DNA from: Alistipes sp.
GTDB lineage: Bacteria > Bacteroidota > Bacteroidia > Bacteroidales > Rikenellaceae
Assembly (NCBI GenBank): GCA_017503575.1
Contig: JAFVSV010000044.1
Span: 1-34,012, forward strand
Reading direction: 5' to 3'
DNA length: 34,012 bases
The position numbers and the translations under genes are program-made. The notes beneath the pieces were generated by a model that worked only from the letters and a program-made list of their open reading frames with translations, had not been told where the DNA came from and searched no databases. Shown in pieces: positions 7,967 to 15,795 of the stretch. How positions within the stretch are numbered: position 1 is the stretch's first letter; the number at the start of each line of letters is the position of its first letter.

Positions 7967-8998
7967 TTAGATTGTTTCCTCAATCTCGCTACCAGTGAAG
8001 CTATCATTGTTCTCTACGACAACCTGAAGATTAACATCCTGAAGAGTTAGGAAGTTACCCTTAACAGTTGTAAGAGTATTGCGCTTTACGGGTATCTCCG
8101 ATGTGAAGGTTGTTGCAGTAATCTTTGATTCCTCTTCATCTGTGTCGTATACAGTCATTGTAAATGTGTTCAATGCGACCTGCTCTTCTGGAGCGAAGAA
8201 ATAATCGGTATAGAGAGCCATTTCCGATGGGTCGTCGTCGTTCGAAGCGTAATCTGCGATGTTGAACATAGCGTGCGTCTTGGCGAATGTGCCATCAGCC
8301 TTGGTGTATGTTCCATTGAATGCATTGAACGAGTATTTAGGAACATTTGTGTACTCTACCTTAGCGTATTCGGGAGTAACACCAAGATTGCTAACGGCTA
8401 CCATGTCTTTTGTGATGACGCGGAGCTTGCCGAATGGACGAGTACAGTTTACAGTAATCGTGCCGATGGTCTCAAGATTATCAACTGTGAACTTGCCGGT
8501 AAACGCATCACGAGTCTCATCCATAGGCAACCAAGTATCCTCAATAATAGTTACATTGCGGAGGTCTGAAGTGTTGTAGTGAACATCAGCAGCCTTGCCA
8601 GTAGCAGGAACAGATGAAGCAGGAACAATGTCTACCCAAACCACGAATGTGTACTTGCGGCCGGGGATGAGATGAGGTTTGAAAGTAGCATTCTTGGCGT
8701 CAGTGTGTGCGTAGAGAATCTCTTGTGAACGGTTATCATTCTGGTCGTAAATCTCGAGGATGTAACGCAAGGTGTAGTCATCAGACGCTACAACGCCATT
8801 TATAATAGCACCCTCACCGCTGTTTGAATAACCCTTGTCAGCAAGAGCTCGAGTCTCATCAAGCTCGGGAACATCTACGTTAATTGTGTACTCTACGGGC
8901 TTCTCGTTGGGAGTAACCTCAACACCAAAGATGTTGGTGTCGTTCTGGCACGATGCTAAACCAAAAGCAAGTGCCGCGAAAAGAAAAATTTTCTTCAT
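7967..8998 (-). CDS. Fimbrillin-like surface lipoprotein (probably DUF6562 family), proximal copy
   Basis: The 343 residues begin with a clear lipoprotein signal, the lipobox GLASC with Cys17. The remainder is a beta-rich extracellular-type protein sharing order and motifs with its downstream paralogue: RYILEIYDQN, LIPGRKYTFVVWVDIV, HYNTSDLRNVTI, MDETRDAFTG, RPFGKLRV and KRNTLTTVKG. The pair arose by tandem duplication and has diverged considerably. No anchor, usher or protease gene typical of a fimbria locus lies next to them, so they may be stand-alone surface proteins. The nearest promoter-like element on this strand is about 320 bp upstream, implying a long leader. Localisation call firm, function unknown. 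Confidence 0.78.
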   Translation of the reverse strand: MKKIFLFAALAFGLASCQNDTNIFGVEVTPNEKPVEYTINVDVPELDETRALADKGYSNSGEGAIINGVVASDDYTLRYILEIYDQNDNRSQEILYAHTDAKNATFKPHLIPGRKYTFVVWVDIVPASSVPATGKAADVHYNTSDLRNVTIIEDTWLPMDETRDAFTGKFTVDNLETIGTITVNCTRPFGKLRVITKDMVAVSNLGVTPEYAKVEYTNVPKYSFNAFNGTYTKADGTFAKTHAMFNIADYASNDDDPSEMALYTDYFFAPEEQVALNTFTMTVYDTDEEESKITATTFTSEIPVKRNTLTTVKGNFLTLQDVNLQVVVENNDSFTGSEIEETI

Positions 8999-9314
8999 AG
9001 TTAAAGATTGATAAGTGTTAATTAATTATTGATTGGTGTTTCATTTGAGTTGCACTACTATTCAGCACCCTGCGGTGCAAATACGCCTATGTGTGATATT
9101 CCGAGACTAAAGGCGAAATGGAGTCAGCCCCGCCACTCGTGTGTGACTGGTTTAGAAGATTGCCAGATGGTGTTAGGCTATGGTCAAAAGGCTTGTGGCC
9201 ATCCGATATGTAGCAACGTACCCGCTCGTCATGCGATGGCGATGGGTAGGCTAATGGGGAATATGGGGTTAATATATACATTCTTCACTAAGAATATATG
9301 GGCATTTGGGTATG

Positions 9315-9346
9315 CAAATATAAATATTTTTTTCGTATATATGCAA
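9315..9346 (-). promoter_or_regulatory. Probable promoter of the fimbrillin-like operon
   Basis: On the minus strand TATATTTG (9322-9315) has TTG (9346-9344) 21 bp upstream. The predicted transcript starts near 9310, leaving a 5' leader of about 310 nt. No other TAnnTTTG match on this strand lies closer to the gene. Confidence 0.5.
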
Positions 9347-9700
9347 CACTTTTGGTGTAAAAATTAGCCATTAGGAGTAAATTCTAACATGTTTATTTTG
9401 TGATATTTACACGATGTTATCTAAGTATTGCTGAAACGGCATATTTTATCAACAAAACAATTTTTGAGGCAAAAAAAAAGAATATATAACTATACCCCAT
9501 ATTTTGCTTGCATGACCCCATAATCTGGGATAATTTGACCTTTTATTGCTTCGGGAGTATGGGTGATGTTATATCGATTAAGGTAGATTGTCGCGTCGGG
9601 GCGTGGTGTGAATGATTTGCCTCAAGTCCTATCGGTTGCCCCTCTTTTTTATCACCCCACAGCATTTTTGTGCTGTACATATTTATATATATAGGTATGT
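9347..9700. other. AT-rich non-coding spacer between fimbrillin-like operon and gapA
   Basis: No gene is supported. A plus-strand pairing GGGGC (9598-9602) with GCCCC (9638-9642) is followed by TCTTTTTT and could end a small RNA, but no promoter was found for it. A hairpin ACAGCA/TGCTGT lies at 9659-9676. Confidence 0.35.
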
Positions 9701-9752
9701 CACAACAAGAAATCCCGAAGGATAGTACTTGACGTACATCCCTCGGGATTTT
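9701..9752 (-). terminator. Terminator after gapA
   Basis: A long hairpin: AAATCCCGA (9710-9718) pairs with TCGGGATTT (9743-9751), and GGAT/ATCC and GTAC/GTAC extend it inward. On the minus strand it is followed by CTTGTTGT. It lies about 38 bp past the gapA stop. Confidence 0.75.
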
Positions 9753-9789
9753 GTCGACAATGGGCTGTGAAGCCCGAAATAATCAGTGA

Positions 9790-10833
<1,044 letters not shown>

Positions 10834-10858
10834 TTAATGAATTGCCTATTTCTTGGTG

Positions 10859-10890
10859 CAAAAGTATAAACTTTCGGTTGATTAAGCAAA
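10859..10890 (-). promoter_or_regulatory. Promoter of gapA
   Basis: On the minus strand TTTG (10890-10887), a 20-bp spacer and TACTTTTG (10866-10859) match the Bacteroidota consensus. The predicted start is near 10853. Confidence 0.8.
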
Positions 10891-10946
10891 TTATTTATTA
10901 AATTTTTTTAGTAAATACCAGCCATTCACATATCTGGAGGTTGTTA

Positions 10947-11705
10947 CTATCTCTTGGCCACACTCTTAGCGCGCTTTGCCATCGCCGAGGCGAATACGAA
11001 GTCGTTGAGCTCGGGGTTTTCTGCGAGGAGGATATCATCCTTGGTGCCCTCCCACCACTTGTTACCCTCGTGGATGTAGACAATTTTCTCGCCAATCTCC
11101 ATCACCGAGTTCATATCGTGGGTGTTGATGATTGTTGTTATGTTGAACTCCTTGGTGATATCGTGGATAAGGTTATCTATAACGACGGATGTCTGTGGGT
11201 CGAGTCCCGAGTTGGGCTCGTCGCAGAAGAGGTAGCGTGGATTGAGCACGATGGCGCGCGCTATGGCTGCACGCTTGACCATACCACCACTGAGCTCCGA
11301 GGGGTATAGGTGGTCGGCACCTGTGAGGCGCACACGCTCGAGGCAGAAGTCCACTCTATCGCGCTTCTCGCCCTCACCCATCTCTGTGAAGAGGTCGAGG
11401 GGCAGGCGCACATTCTCGCGTACTGTCGACGAGTCGAGCAGGGCGCCACCCTGGAATATCATGCCAATGTCCTTGCGTATTGACTTACGCTCCTTGAAGC
11501 CGAGGGTACTATAACAGATGTCGTCGTAGAATATCTTACCGCTATCCACGTCGTGGAGTCCCACGAGCGACTTAAGGAGTACGGTCTTACCCGAGCCACT
11601 GCGGCCTATGATAAGGTTTGTCTTGCCTGTGTCGAACTCAACGGTGACATCCTTGAGTACAGGGCGGCCCTCGAAGGCCTTAGATATATGGTCAGCTCGT
11701 ATCAT
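10947..11705 (-). CDS. mlaF: Phospholipid/MCE-type ABC transporter ATP-binding protein (MlaF family)
   Basis: The 252-residue ATPase has Walker A GRSGSGKTVLLKS near residue 33, signature LSGGMVKRAAIARAI near 140, Walker B YLFCDEPNSGLDP, and the H-loop INTHDMNSV. Signature and linker are those of the MlaF/Ttg2A branch. MlaF powers the MlaE permease in moving phospholipids between the membranes, usually with an MCE-domain substrate protein. Its start overlaps the end of mlaE by 4 bp (ATGA), showing translational coupling. No MCE protein (MlaD) gene lies in this cluster, so it must be elsewhere. The gene ends about 57 bp before the gapA promoter, with no clear terminator. Confidence 0.92.
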   Translation of the reverse strand: MIRADHISKAFEGRPVLKDVTVEFDTGKTNLIIGRSGSGKTVLLKSLVGLHDVDSGKIFYDDICYSTLGFKERKSIRKDIGMIFQGGALLDSSTVRENVRLPLDLFTEMGEGEKRDRVDFCLERVRLTGADHLYPSELSGGMVKRAAIARAIVLNPRYLFCDEPNSGLDPQTSVVIDNLIHDITKEFNITTIINTHDMNSVMEIGEKIVYIHEGNKWWEGTKDDILLAENPELNDFVFASAMAKRAKSVAKR

Positions 11706-12445
11706 ACGCGCATTATTTGTGTTAGGATAAGGTCAAAGATCATGATGGTGATGGAGCTCGCCACTACGGCACGCGTCGATGCGCGTCCCACCTCCAAGGA
11801 GTTGCCCTTGGCGTAGTAGCCGCAGTATGCCGAGATAGAGGTGATGATGAATGCGAATACAGCGCCCTTCACCAAGGCGTAGGTTATGGCGAATGGCTCG
11901 AAGCAGTAGAAGAGACCCTCTATGTAGTCACCCGTAAGCATGATGCCTGTGAAGTGTGCTATGGCATAGCCACCGATGATACCCACGATGACGCTGAAGA
12001 GCGTGAGGATGGGGAAGAAGATTACGGTAGCCACAATCTTGGGCAGGATGAGGTAGGATGCCGAGTTGACACCCATAATCTCGAGGGCGTCAATCTGCTC
12101 GGTGATACGCATGGTACCTATCTCTGATGCGATATTCGAGCCTACCTTACCCGCGAGGATAAGTGCCACAACCGTAGATGAGAACTCGAGCACCATCACC
12201 TCGCGTGTAGCGTAGCCAATCATGAACTGAGGGATGAATGGCGACTCAAGGGTGATAGCCATCTGGAGGGCTACTACGGCACCGATAAATGCCGATATGA
12301 TGGCCGTAAGCGATATTGAGTTAAAGCCGAGTGCCTCGACCTCAAACCAGATGCGGCGTCTGTATATTCTCATCTTCTCGGGTCGCGAAAAGACCTTGCC
12401 GAGAAGTTGGAAGTAACGACCGATGTTTTCGAATAGTTTTATCAT
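11702..12445 (-). CDS. mlaE: Phospholipid/MCE-type ABC transporter permease (MlaE family)
   Basis: With the start at ATG 12445 the protein has 247 residues and begins MIKLFENIGRYF, as family members usually do. A start eight codons upstream would translate spacer repeats. Five or six hydrophobic segments and the MlaE landmarks are visible: the N-terminal amphipathic helix, EVEALGFNSISLTAI, GKVGSNIASEIGTMRITEQIDALEIMG and the C-terminal KGNSLEVGRASTRAVV. It forms the inner-membrane channel of a lipid-transport ABC system with MlaF, whose gene overlaps its 3' end. It lies 151 bp behind the DUF4834-like gene, and no promoter of its own is visible, so the three may form one transcript. Confidence 0.92.
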   Translation of the reverse strand: MIKLFENIGRYFQLLGKVFSRPEKMRIYRRRIWFEVEALGFNSISLTAIISAFIGAVVALQMAITLESPFIPQFMIGYATREVMVLEFSSTVVALILAGKVGSNIASEIGTMRITEQIDALEIMGVNSASYLILPKIVATVIFFPILTLFSVIVGIIGGYAIAHFTGIMLTGDYIEGLFYCFEPFAITYALVKGAVFAFIITSISAYCGYYAKGNSLEVGRASTRAVVASSITIMIFDLILTQIMRV

Positions 12446-12596
12446 TGTTAACAAATTAGCAATTAGCAATTAGCGATGAGTAATGAACGATGAGTAATAA
12501 GCCTACGCTCCTTTCATCTCATCCCTCTCATCTCATCTCATCCCTCTTCTCATCTCATCCCTCTTCTCTCTCCTCTCTCCTTTACTCCGTACTCTA
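12446..12596. repeat. Intergenic simple repeats: TTAGCAA/GATGAGTAAT words and a CT-rich tract
   Basis: From 12452 to 12500 the plus strand carries AATTAGC three times in tandem and GATGAGTAAT twice. From about 12504 to 12596 it is almost pure pyrimidine with repeated CATCTCATCCCTCT. In the transcripts of the flanking minus-strand genes this is a purine-rich GA tract directly after the stop codon of the DUF4834-like gene. A similar tract follows hpf. Confidence 0.6.
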
Positions 12597-13064
12597 CTAC
12601 TCAACCTCCTCGAAGTCGACGTAGTCGCCCACCTGGTCGCTTACGCGCTTCTGTGCCGAGCCCGATGTTGTTGTCGACGAGGCGTTGCCACTCTTGCGCT
12701 GCTGCTGTGCGCGCTGCTGAGCATCTGCCTGTGCCTGCATCTGACGTACAAGCTCCTCGAGAGTCATGCCACCAGTGTAGAAGTGACCGCTGAAGTTCTG
12801 ACCACCAAAGCTGCCGCCGCTGAAGTTGGCACCGCCACCAGCCTGCTCAAAACGCTTCTTCATCTCGCGCTTCATCTTGTACATCTTCCACGCAAGGATG
12901 CCGAGACCTATGAGTAGCAGTGTGATAATACCGAGTATTATCCACCCAACAACCTCAAATACTATGGGCGCGAAGATTGCCAATAGCACAAGGATAGTGA
13001 CAAATATAGGGTGGCGCGTTACGAACGCAAGGAAACCATAAAATATAATTCTTAAAATATTCAT
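12597..13064 (-). CDS. DUF4834-like small membrane protein
   Basis: The 155-residue protein (start ATG 13064; an in-frame GTG lies two codons earlier) has two hydrophobic segments within residues 1-60, the second being VGWIILGIITLLLIGLGILAW. A basic stretch (KMKREMKKRFEQ), a Gly/Ser/Phe-rich region and a Gln/Ala-rich helix (QMQAQADAQQRAQQQ) follow. It ends in the acidic VGDYVDFEEVE. A hydrophobic N-terminus with a terminal DYVDFEE motif is what I recall of the Bacteroidota DUF4834 family, whose function is unknown. It has its own promoter and lies upstream of mlaE on the same strand, so a link to the envelope lipid system is possible but only inferred. Confidence 0.6.
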   Translation of the reverse strand: MNILRIIFYGFLAFVTRHPIFVTILVLLAIFAPIVFEVVGWIILGIITLLLIGLGILAWKMYKMKREMKKRFEQAGGGANFSGGSFGGQNFSGHFYTGGMTLEELVRQMQAQADAQQRAQQQRKSGNASSTTTSGSAQKRVSDQVGDYVDFEEVE

Positions 13065-13113
13065 CTGCACTATAAGTTAAATCCTTACACTTATACTAAA
13101 AGTATAATCGCGA

Positions 13114-13142
13114 CAAAGATACAAAAAAAAACCGAAGCACAA
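13114..13142 (-). promoter_or_regulatory. Promoter of the DUF4834-like gene (and possibly mlaEF)
   Basis: On the minus strand TATCTTTG (13121-13114) has TTG (13142-13140) 18 bp upstream. The predicted start near 13108 gives a leader of about 45 nt. Confidence 0.65.
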
Positions 13143-13207
13143 CCCTCATCGAGGAATTTATTTTGCCTTTGCGGTGTTATGACCAAAGATAATTCGGTAG
13201 GGGATAA

Positions 13208-13239
13208 TTTGGATAATTAAAAAATTTTATTTACCTTTG
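13208..13239 (+). promoter_or_regulatory. Promoter of the methionine operon and its leader
   Basis: TTTG (13208-13211), a 20-bp spacer and TACCTTTG (13232-13239) match the consensus exactly. The predicted transcript starts near 13245, only about 12 nt before the leader ORF and about 230 nt before metY. Confidence 0.8.
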
Positions 13240-13256
13240 CACTAACTACTACCAAG

Positions 13257-13364
13257 ATGAACAAGGGCATAATGAACAAGGGCATAAACATACAGAGAGC
13301 AATGCAGTCGTCAGTGATGATGGCTATGGGTGCTATGAATATGTCTATGCGAATGTGCCGTTAG
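13257..13364 (+). CDS. Methionine-rich leader peptide of the metY-metX-hom operon (candidate)
   Basis: This 35-codon ORF reads MNKGIMNKGINIQRAMQSSV, then eight more Met-rich residues, and ends in MRMCR. Ten codons are ATG (1, 6, 16, 21, 22, 24, 27, 29, 31, 33), about ten times the usual share. The first ten codons are a perfect 15-bp tandem duplication (13257-13271 and 13272-13286). It lies just after a consensus promoter and before three genes of methionine synthesis, as expected of an attenuator-type leader peptide whose ribosome senses charged tRNA-Met. Its stop codon lies inside a small hairpin followed by TACTTTTTC. No known protein family applies, and the peptide itself need not have a function. 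Expression is inferred, not shown; translation could also start at codon 6. Confidence 0.6.
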   Translation: MNKGIMNKGINIQRAMQSSVMMAMGAMNMSMRMCR

Positions 13365-13376
13365 GCACTACTTTTT
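13355..13376 (+). terminator. Candidate attenuator hairpin at the end of the Met leader
   Basis: GTGCC (13355-13359) pairs with GGCAC (13364-13368) around GTTA, and TACTTTTT follows. The stem is only 5 bp but GC-rich, and the T-run is well placed. It overlaps the leader stop codon (13362-13364), so a ribosome ending there would cover it. Confidence 0.45.
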
Positions 13377-13422
13377 CTATTGTAGCTACGCGCTACCCTC
13401 TCCAACCGCACCATACTTTCTT

Positions 13423-13443
13423 TGTCAACCCATAGGGTTGATA
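13423..13443 (+). promoter_or_regulatory. Second leader hairpin upstream of metY
   Basis: TCAACCC (13425-13431) pairs perfectly with GGGTTGA (13435-13441), extended by G-U and T-A pairs to 13423/13443. A loose T-run (GTTTTA) begins 5 nt later. ACCCATAG (13428-13435) can instead pair with CTATGGGT (13324-13331) inside the leader ORF, which would break this hairpin. Confidence 0.45.
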
Positions 13444-13477
13444 TGCCGTTTTACGCATAATATAATATTGTACAACT

Positions 13478-14761
13478 ATGAGCAATAATAAACTACATTT
13501 CGAGACTATACAGATACACGGAGGCTATCATGTCGACGCATCGCAGGCACGCGGCATAGCCATACATCCAACGGCAGCCTATCACTTCCCCACGTGCGAG
13601 TATGCCGCCAACCTCTTTACATTGAGCGAGCCGGGCTACATATATACACGCCTGCATAACCCCACGACAGCATCGTATGAGGAGCGCATCGCAGCCCTCT
13701 ATGGTGGCGTTGGAGCCTTGGCCACAGCGTCGGGCATGTCGGCAATACTACTCACCATAACTGCCCTCGCCAAGGCAGGTGAGAATATAGTAGCCTCACC
13801 ATACCTCTATGGCGGTACTCACAACCAATTCGTTATCTCGTTGCGTAATGTAGGTATCGACTGCCGCCTTGCAAAGAGCGATAGCGCGGAGGATATCGCC
13901 CAGCTCGTCGACGACAAGACGCGCGCCATTTTCGTCGAGTCTATGGGTAACCCCACATGCCGTGTGGCGGATATCGAGGCACTCGCAAGCGTAGCGCATA
14001 AAAACCATATTCCACTTATCGTGGATAATACGTTTGGTGCTGGTGGCTACCTCTGTAACCCCTTCGAGTGGGGTGCCGACATTATCACCGACTCGGCAAC
14101 GAAGTGGATAAATGGCCACGGAACGGCTATGGGTGGTATCATCGTGGATAGCGGAAATTTCGATTGGCGTAAGTCGGGGAAATTCCCTGCAATAGATGGC
14201 CCATCGGAGGGTTATCACGGTCTTAATCTTGTCGATACGTTTGGTAATCAAGCCTTTATTGTCAAGTGTCGTGTCGACGGCATGCGCGACTTCGGCTGCT
14301 GTCCTTCGGCCTTCGACGCCTACCTCATGTTGCTCGGCTTGGAGACCCTGTCGCTTCGTGTAAAGCACGAAGTGGAGTCTGCCTACAAGCTCGCCGAGTT
14401 CTGCCGCCAGCACCCCAAGATTGAGCGCGTTAGCTTCGTGGGCTTCGAGGATCACCCAAGCCACGAATTAGCGAAAAAATACTTCCGTCATGGTGCCTCT
14501 GCCGTGCTAACCATCGAGCTTAAAGGTACGCTCGAGTCTACGGTGCGCTTTGTTGAGAGCCTACGCCTATCGGGCAATATGACCATGATTGGCGACTCTA
14601 TATCAGTTGTCACACACCCCGCCTCGACAACCCATAAGCAGCTATCTGACGAGGCAAAGCGTGCTGCAGGCATCACCCCGACACTGCTACGCATATCGCT
14701 CGGCTTGGAGAGTGTCGAGGATATCATAGCAGATTACGAACAGGCATTGGAGCGAGTATAA
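13478..14761 (+). CDS. metY: O-acetylhomoserine sulfhydrylase (aminocarboxypropyltransferase)
   Basis: The 427-residue enzyme is a Cys/Met-metabolism PLP enzyme of fold type I. It makes homocysteine from O-acetylhomoserine and sulfide in the cytoplasm. Landmarks are the N-terminal FETIQIHGGYHVD, the substrate-loop YIYTRLHNPTTASYEERIAALYGG, and the PLP-binding DSATKWINGHG with Lys209. The C-terminal VTHPASTTHKQLSDEAKRAAGITP completes the pattern. Length fits MetY rather than the shorter cystathionine synthase/lyase branch. The stop codon TAA shares its last base with the metX ATG (TAATG), so the two are translationally coupled. Regulation is probably through the Met-rich leader that fills the 230 nt between promoter and start. 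Confidence 0.95.
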   Translation: MSNNKLHFETIQIHGGYHVDASQARGIAIHPTAAYHFPTCEYAANLFTLSEPGYIYTRLHNPTTASYEERIAALYGGVGALATASGMSAILLTITALAKAGENIVASPYLYGGTHNQFVISLRNVGIDCRLAKSDSAEDIAQLVDDKTRAIFVESMGNPTCRVADIEALASVAHKNHIPLIVDNTFGAGGYLCNPFEWGADIITDSATKWINGHGTAMGGIIVDSGNFDWRKSGKFPAIDGPSEGYHGLNLVDTFGNQAFIVKCRVDGMRDFGCCPSAFDAYLMLLGLETLSLRVKHEVESAYKLAEFCRQHPKIERVSFVGFEDHPSHELAKKYFRHGASAVLTIELKGTLESTVRFVESLRLSGNMTMIGDSISVVTHPASTTHKQLSDEAKRAAGITPTLLRISLGLESVEDIIADYEQALERV

Positions 14762-15783
14762 TGAGTAGGCTATATCACGATAATAGGCCCTTGACGTTGG
14801 AGTCTGGCGAGGTGCTTGCCGAGCTCGATATCGTCTACGACACCTACGGCACGCTGAATGAGGCGAAGGATAATGTTATATGGGTATGTCACGCCCTCAC
14901 AGCAAACTCCGATGTTGCTGACTGGTGGCCACATACTGTCGAGCGAGGTAAGTTCCTCGACCCCGAGCGCTACTTTATCATCTGCGCCAATTTCCTCGGC
15001 TCGCACTATGGCTCTACGTCACCCCTCAGCGTAAACCCCGCAACGGGCGAGAAGTATTATTATGACTTCCCTCGCATCACGGTACGCGATATGGTCGCAG
15101 CACATCAGCGTCTTGCCAAGTATCTTGGCATCGAGCGCGTTAAGCTGCTCATTGGTAGCTCGATAGGCGGCTTTCAGTGTATGGAGTGGGCAATCATGGA
15201 GCCACACTTCATGGAGCGTTTGGCACTCATTGCCACGACGACATGTAGCGAGCCATGGGCAGCAGCCTTCAACGAGTCGCAACGCATGGCCATACGCCTC
15301 GACCCAACGTGGGGCGAGCGACGCGACGATGCGGGTATCGACGGCATGGCCGTAGCACGCTCCATAGCCCTAATTAGCTATCGCGGTGGTGCTGCCTACA
15401 ACGCCACACAGCAGGAGCTCGTGGCGCCCGAGGAGGCGAGCTTCGAGCGCCGTGCGCACAGCTACCAGCGCTATCAGGGTGAAAAGCTACGACGTAGGTT
15501 TAATGCCTTGTCCTACTATCGCCTATCCGAGGCTGTCGACTCACACAACATAGCACGCGGCAGGGGAGGCATTGCCGAGGCACTGCAACAGATTAAGGCA
15601 CGCACACTCATCGTTGCCATAACATCCGACATACTCTTCCCGCCCGAGGCTCACGAGCCTATGTGTCAGTATATTGCCGATGCGGGGTATCACCTCATAG
15701 AGTCGGAGTTTGGTCACGACGGCTTCCTTGTAGAGCACGAGACACTAAACCTGATAATTGAGAATTTTATGACAAATAATTAA
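14761..15783 (+). CDS. metX: Homoserine O-acetyltransferase
   Basis: The 340-residue alpha/beta-hydrolase activates homoserine with acetyl-CoA for the MetY reaction. Visible landmarks are the oxyanion-side WVCHALTANSDVADWW, the family signature LGSHYGSTSP, and the nucleophile elbow GSSIGGFQ with Ser134. The acid-region SDILFPP and the catalytic-histidine motif FGHDGFLVE lie near the C-terminus. Family members without acetylating activity use succinyl-CoA; pairing with MetY supports acetyl-CoA. It is coupled by a 1-bp overlap to metY, with hom following after 12 bp. Length is a little below the usual 350-380 residues because the loops are short. Confidence 0.94.
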   Translation: MSRLYHDNRPLTLESGEVLAELDIVYDTYGTLNEAKDNVIWVCHALTANSDVADWWPHTVERGKFLDPERYFIICANFLGSHYGSTSPLSVNPATGEKYYYDFPRITVRDMVAAHQRLAKYLGIERVKLLIGSSIGGFQCMEWAIMEPHFMERLALIATTTCSEPWAAAFNESQRMAIRLDPTWGERRDDAGIDGMAVARSIALISYRGGAAYNATQQELVAPEEASFERRAHSYQRYQGEKLRRRFNALSYYRLSEAVDSHNIARGRGGIAEALQQIKARTLIVAITSDILFPPEAHEPMCQYIADAGYHLIESEFGHDGFLVEHETLNLIIENFMTNN

Positions 15784-15795
15784 ACGCTATATACC

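Noticed and set aside
9029..9367. Plus-strand ORF of 112 codons upstream of the fimbrillin-like operon
   Set aside because: Its composition (many Cys, Met, His, Trp) and codon use do not match the neighbours. It overlaps the predicted promoter and leader of the opposite strand and has no recognisable domain.
6533..9644. GAGGGGCAACCG (6533-6544) and its inverted copy CGGTTGCCCCTC (9633-9644) flanking the fimbrillin-like genes, as ends of a mobile or invertible segment
   Set aside because: Only 12 bp match and the flanks do not. Such a match within a few kb can arise by chance, and no invertase or transposase is present.
9598..9650. Small RNA gene ending at the GGGGC/GCCCC pairing with a T-run
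   Set aside because: The stem is only 5 bp with a loop of about 35 nt, and no TAnnTTTG promoter lies upstream on the plus strand.
12504..12596. CRISPR-like array in the CT-rich repeats
   Set aside because: The repeated words are 7-14 bp, irregular and without unique spacers, so this is simple-sequence repeat.
13208..13477. SAM riboswitch upstream of metY
   Set aside because: I looked for SAM-I and SAM-II features in the leader and could not recognise the conserved cores. The Met-rich ORF and simple hairpins explain the region better. A covariance-model search would settle it.
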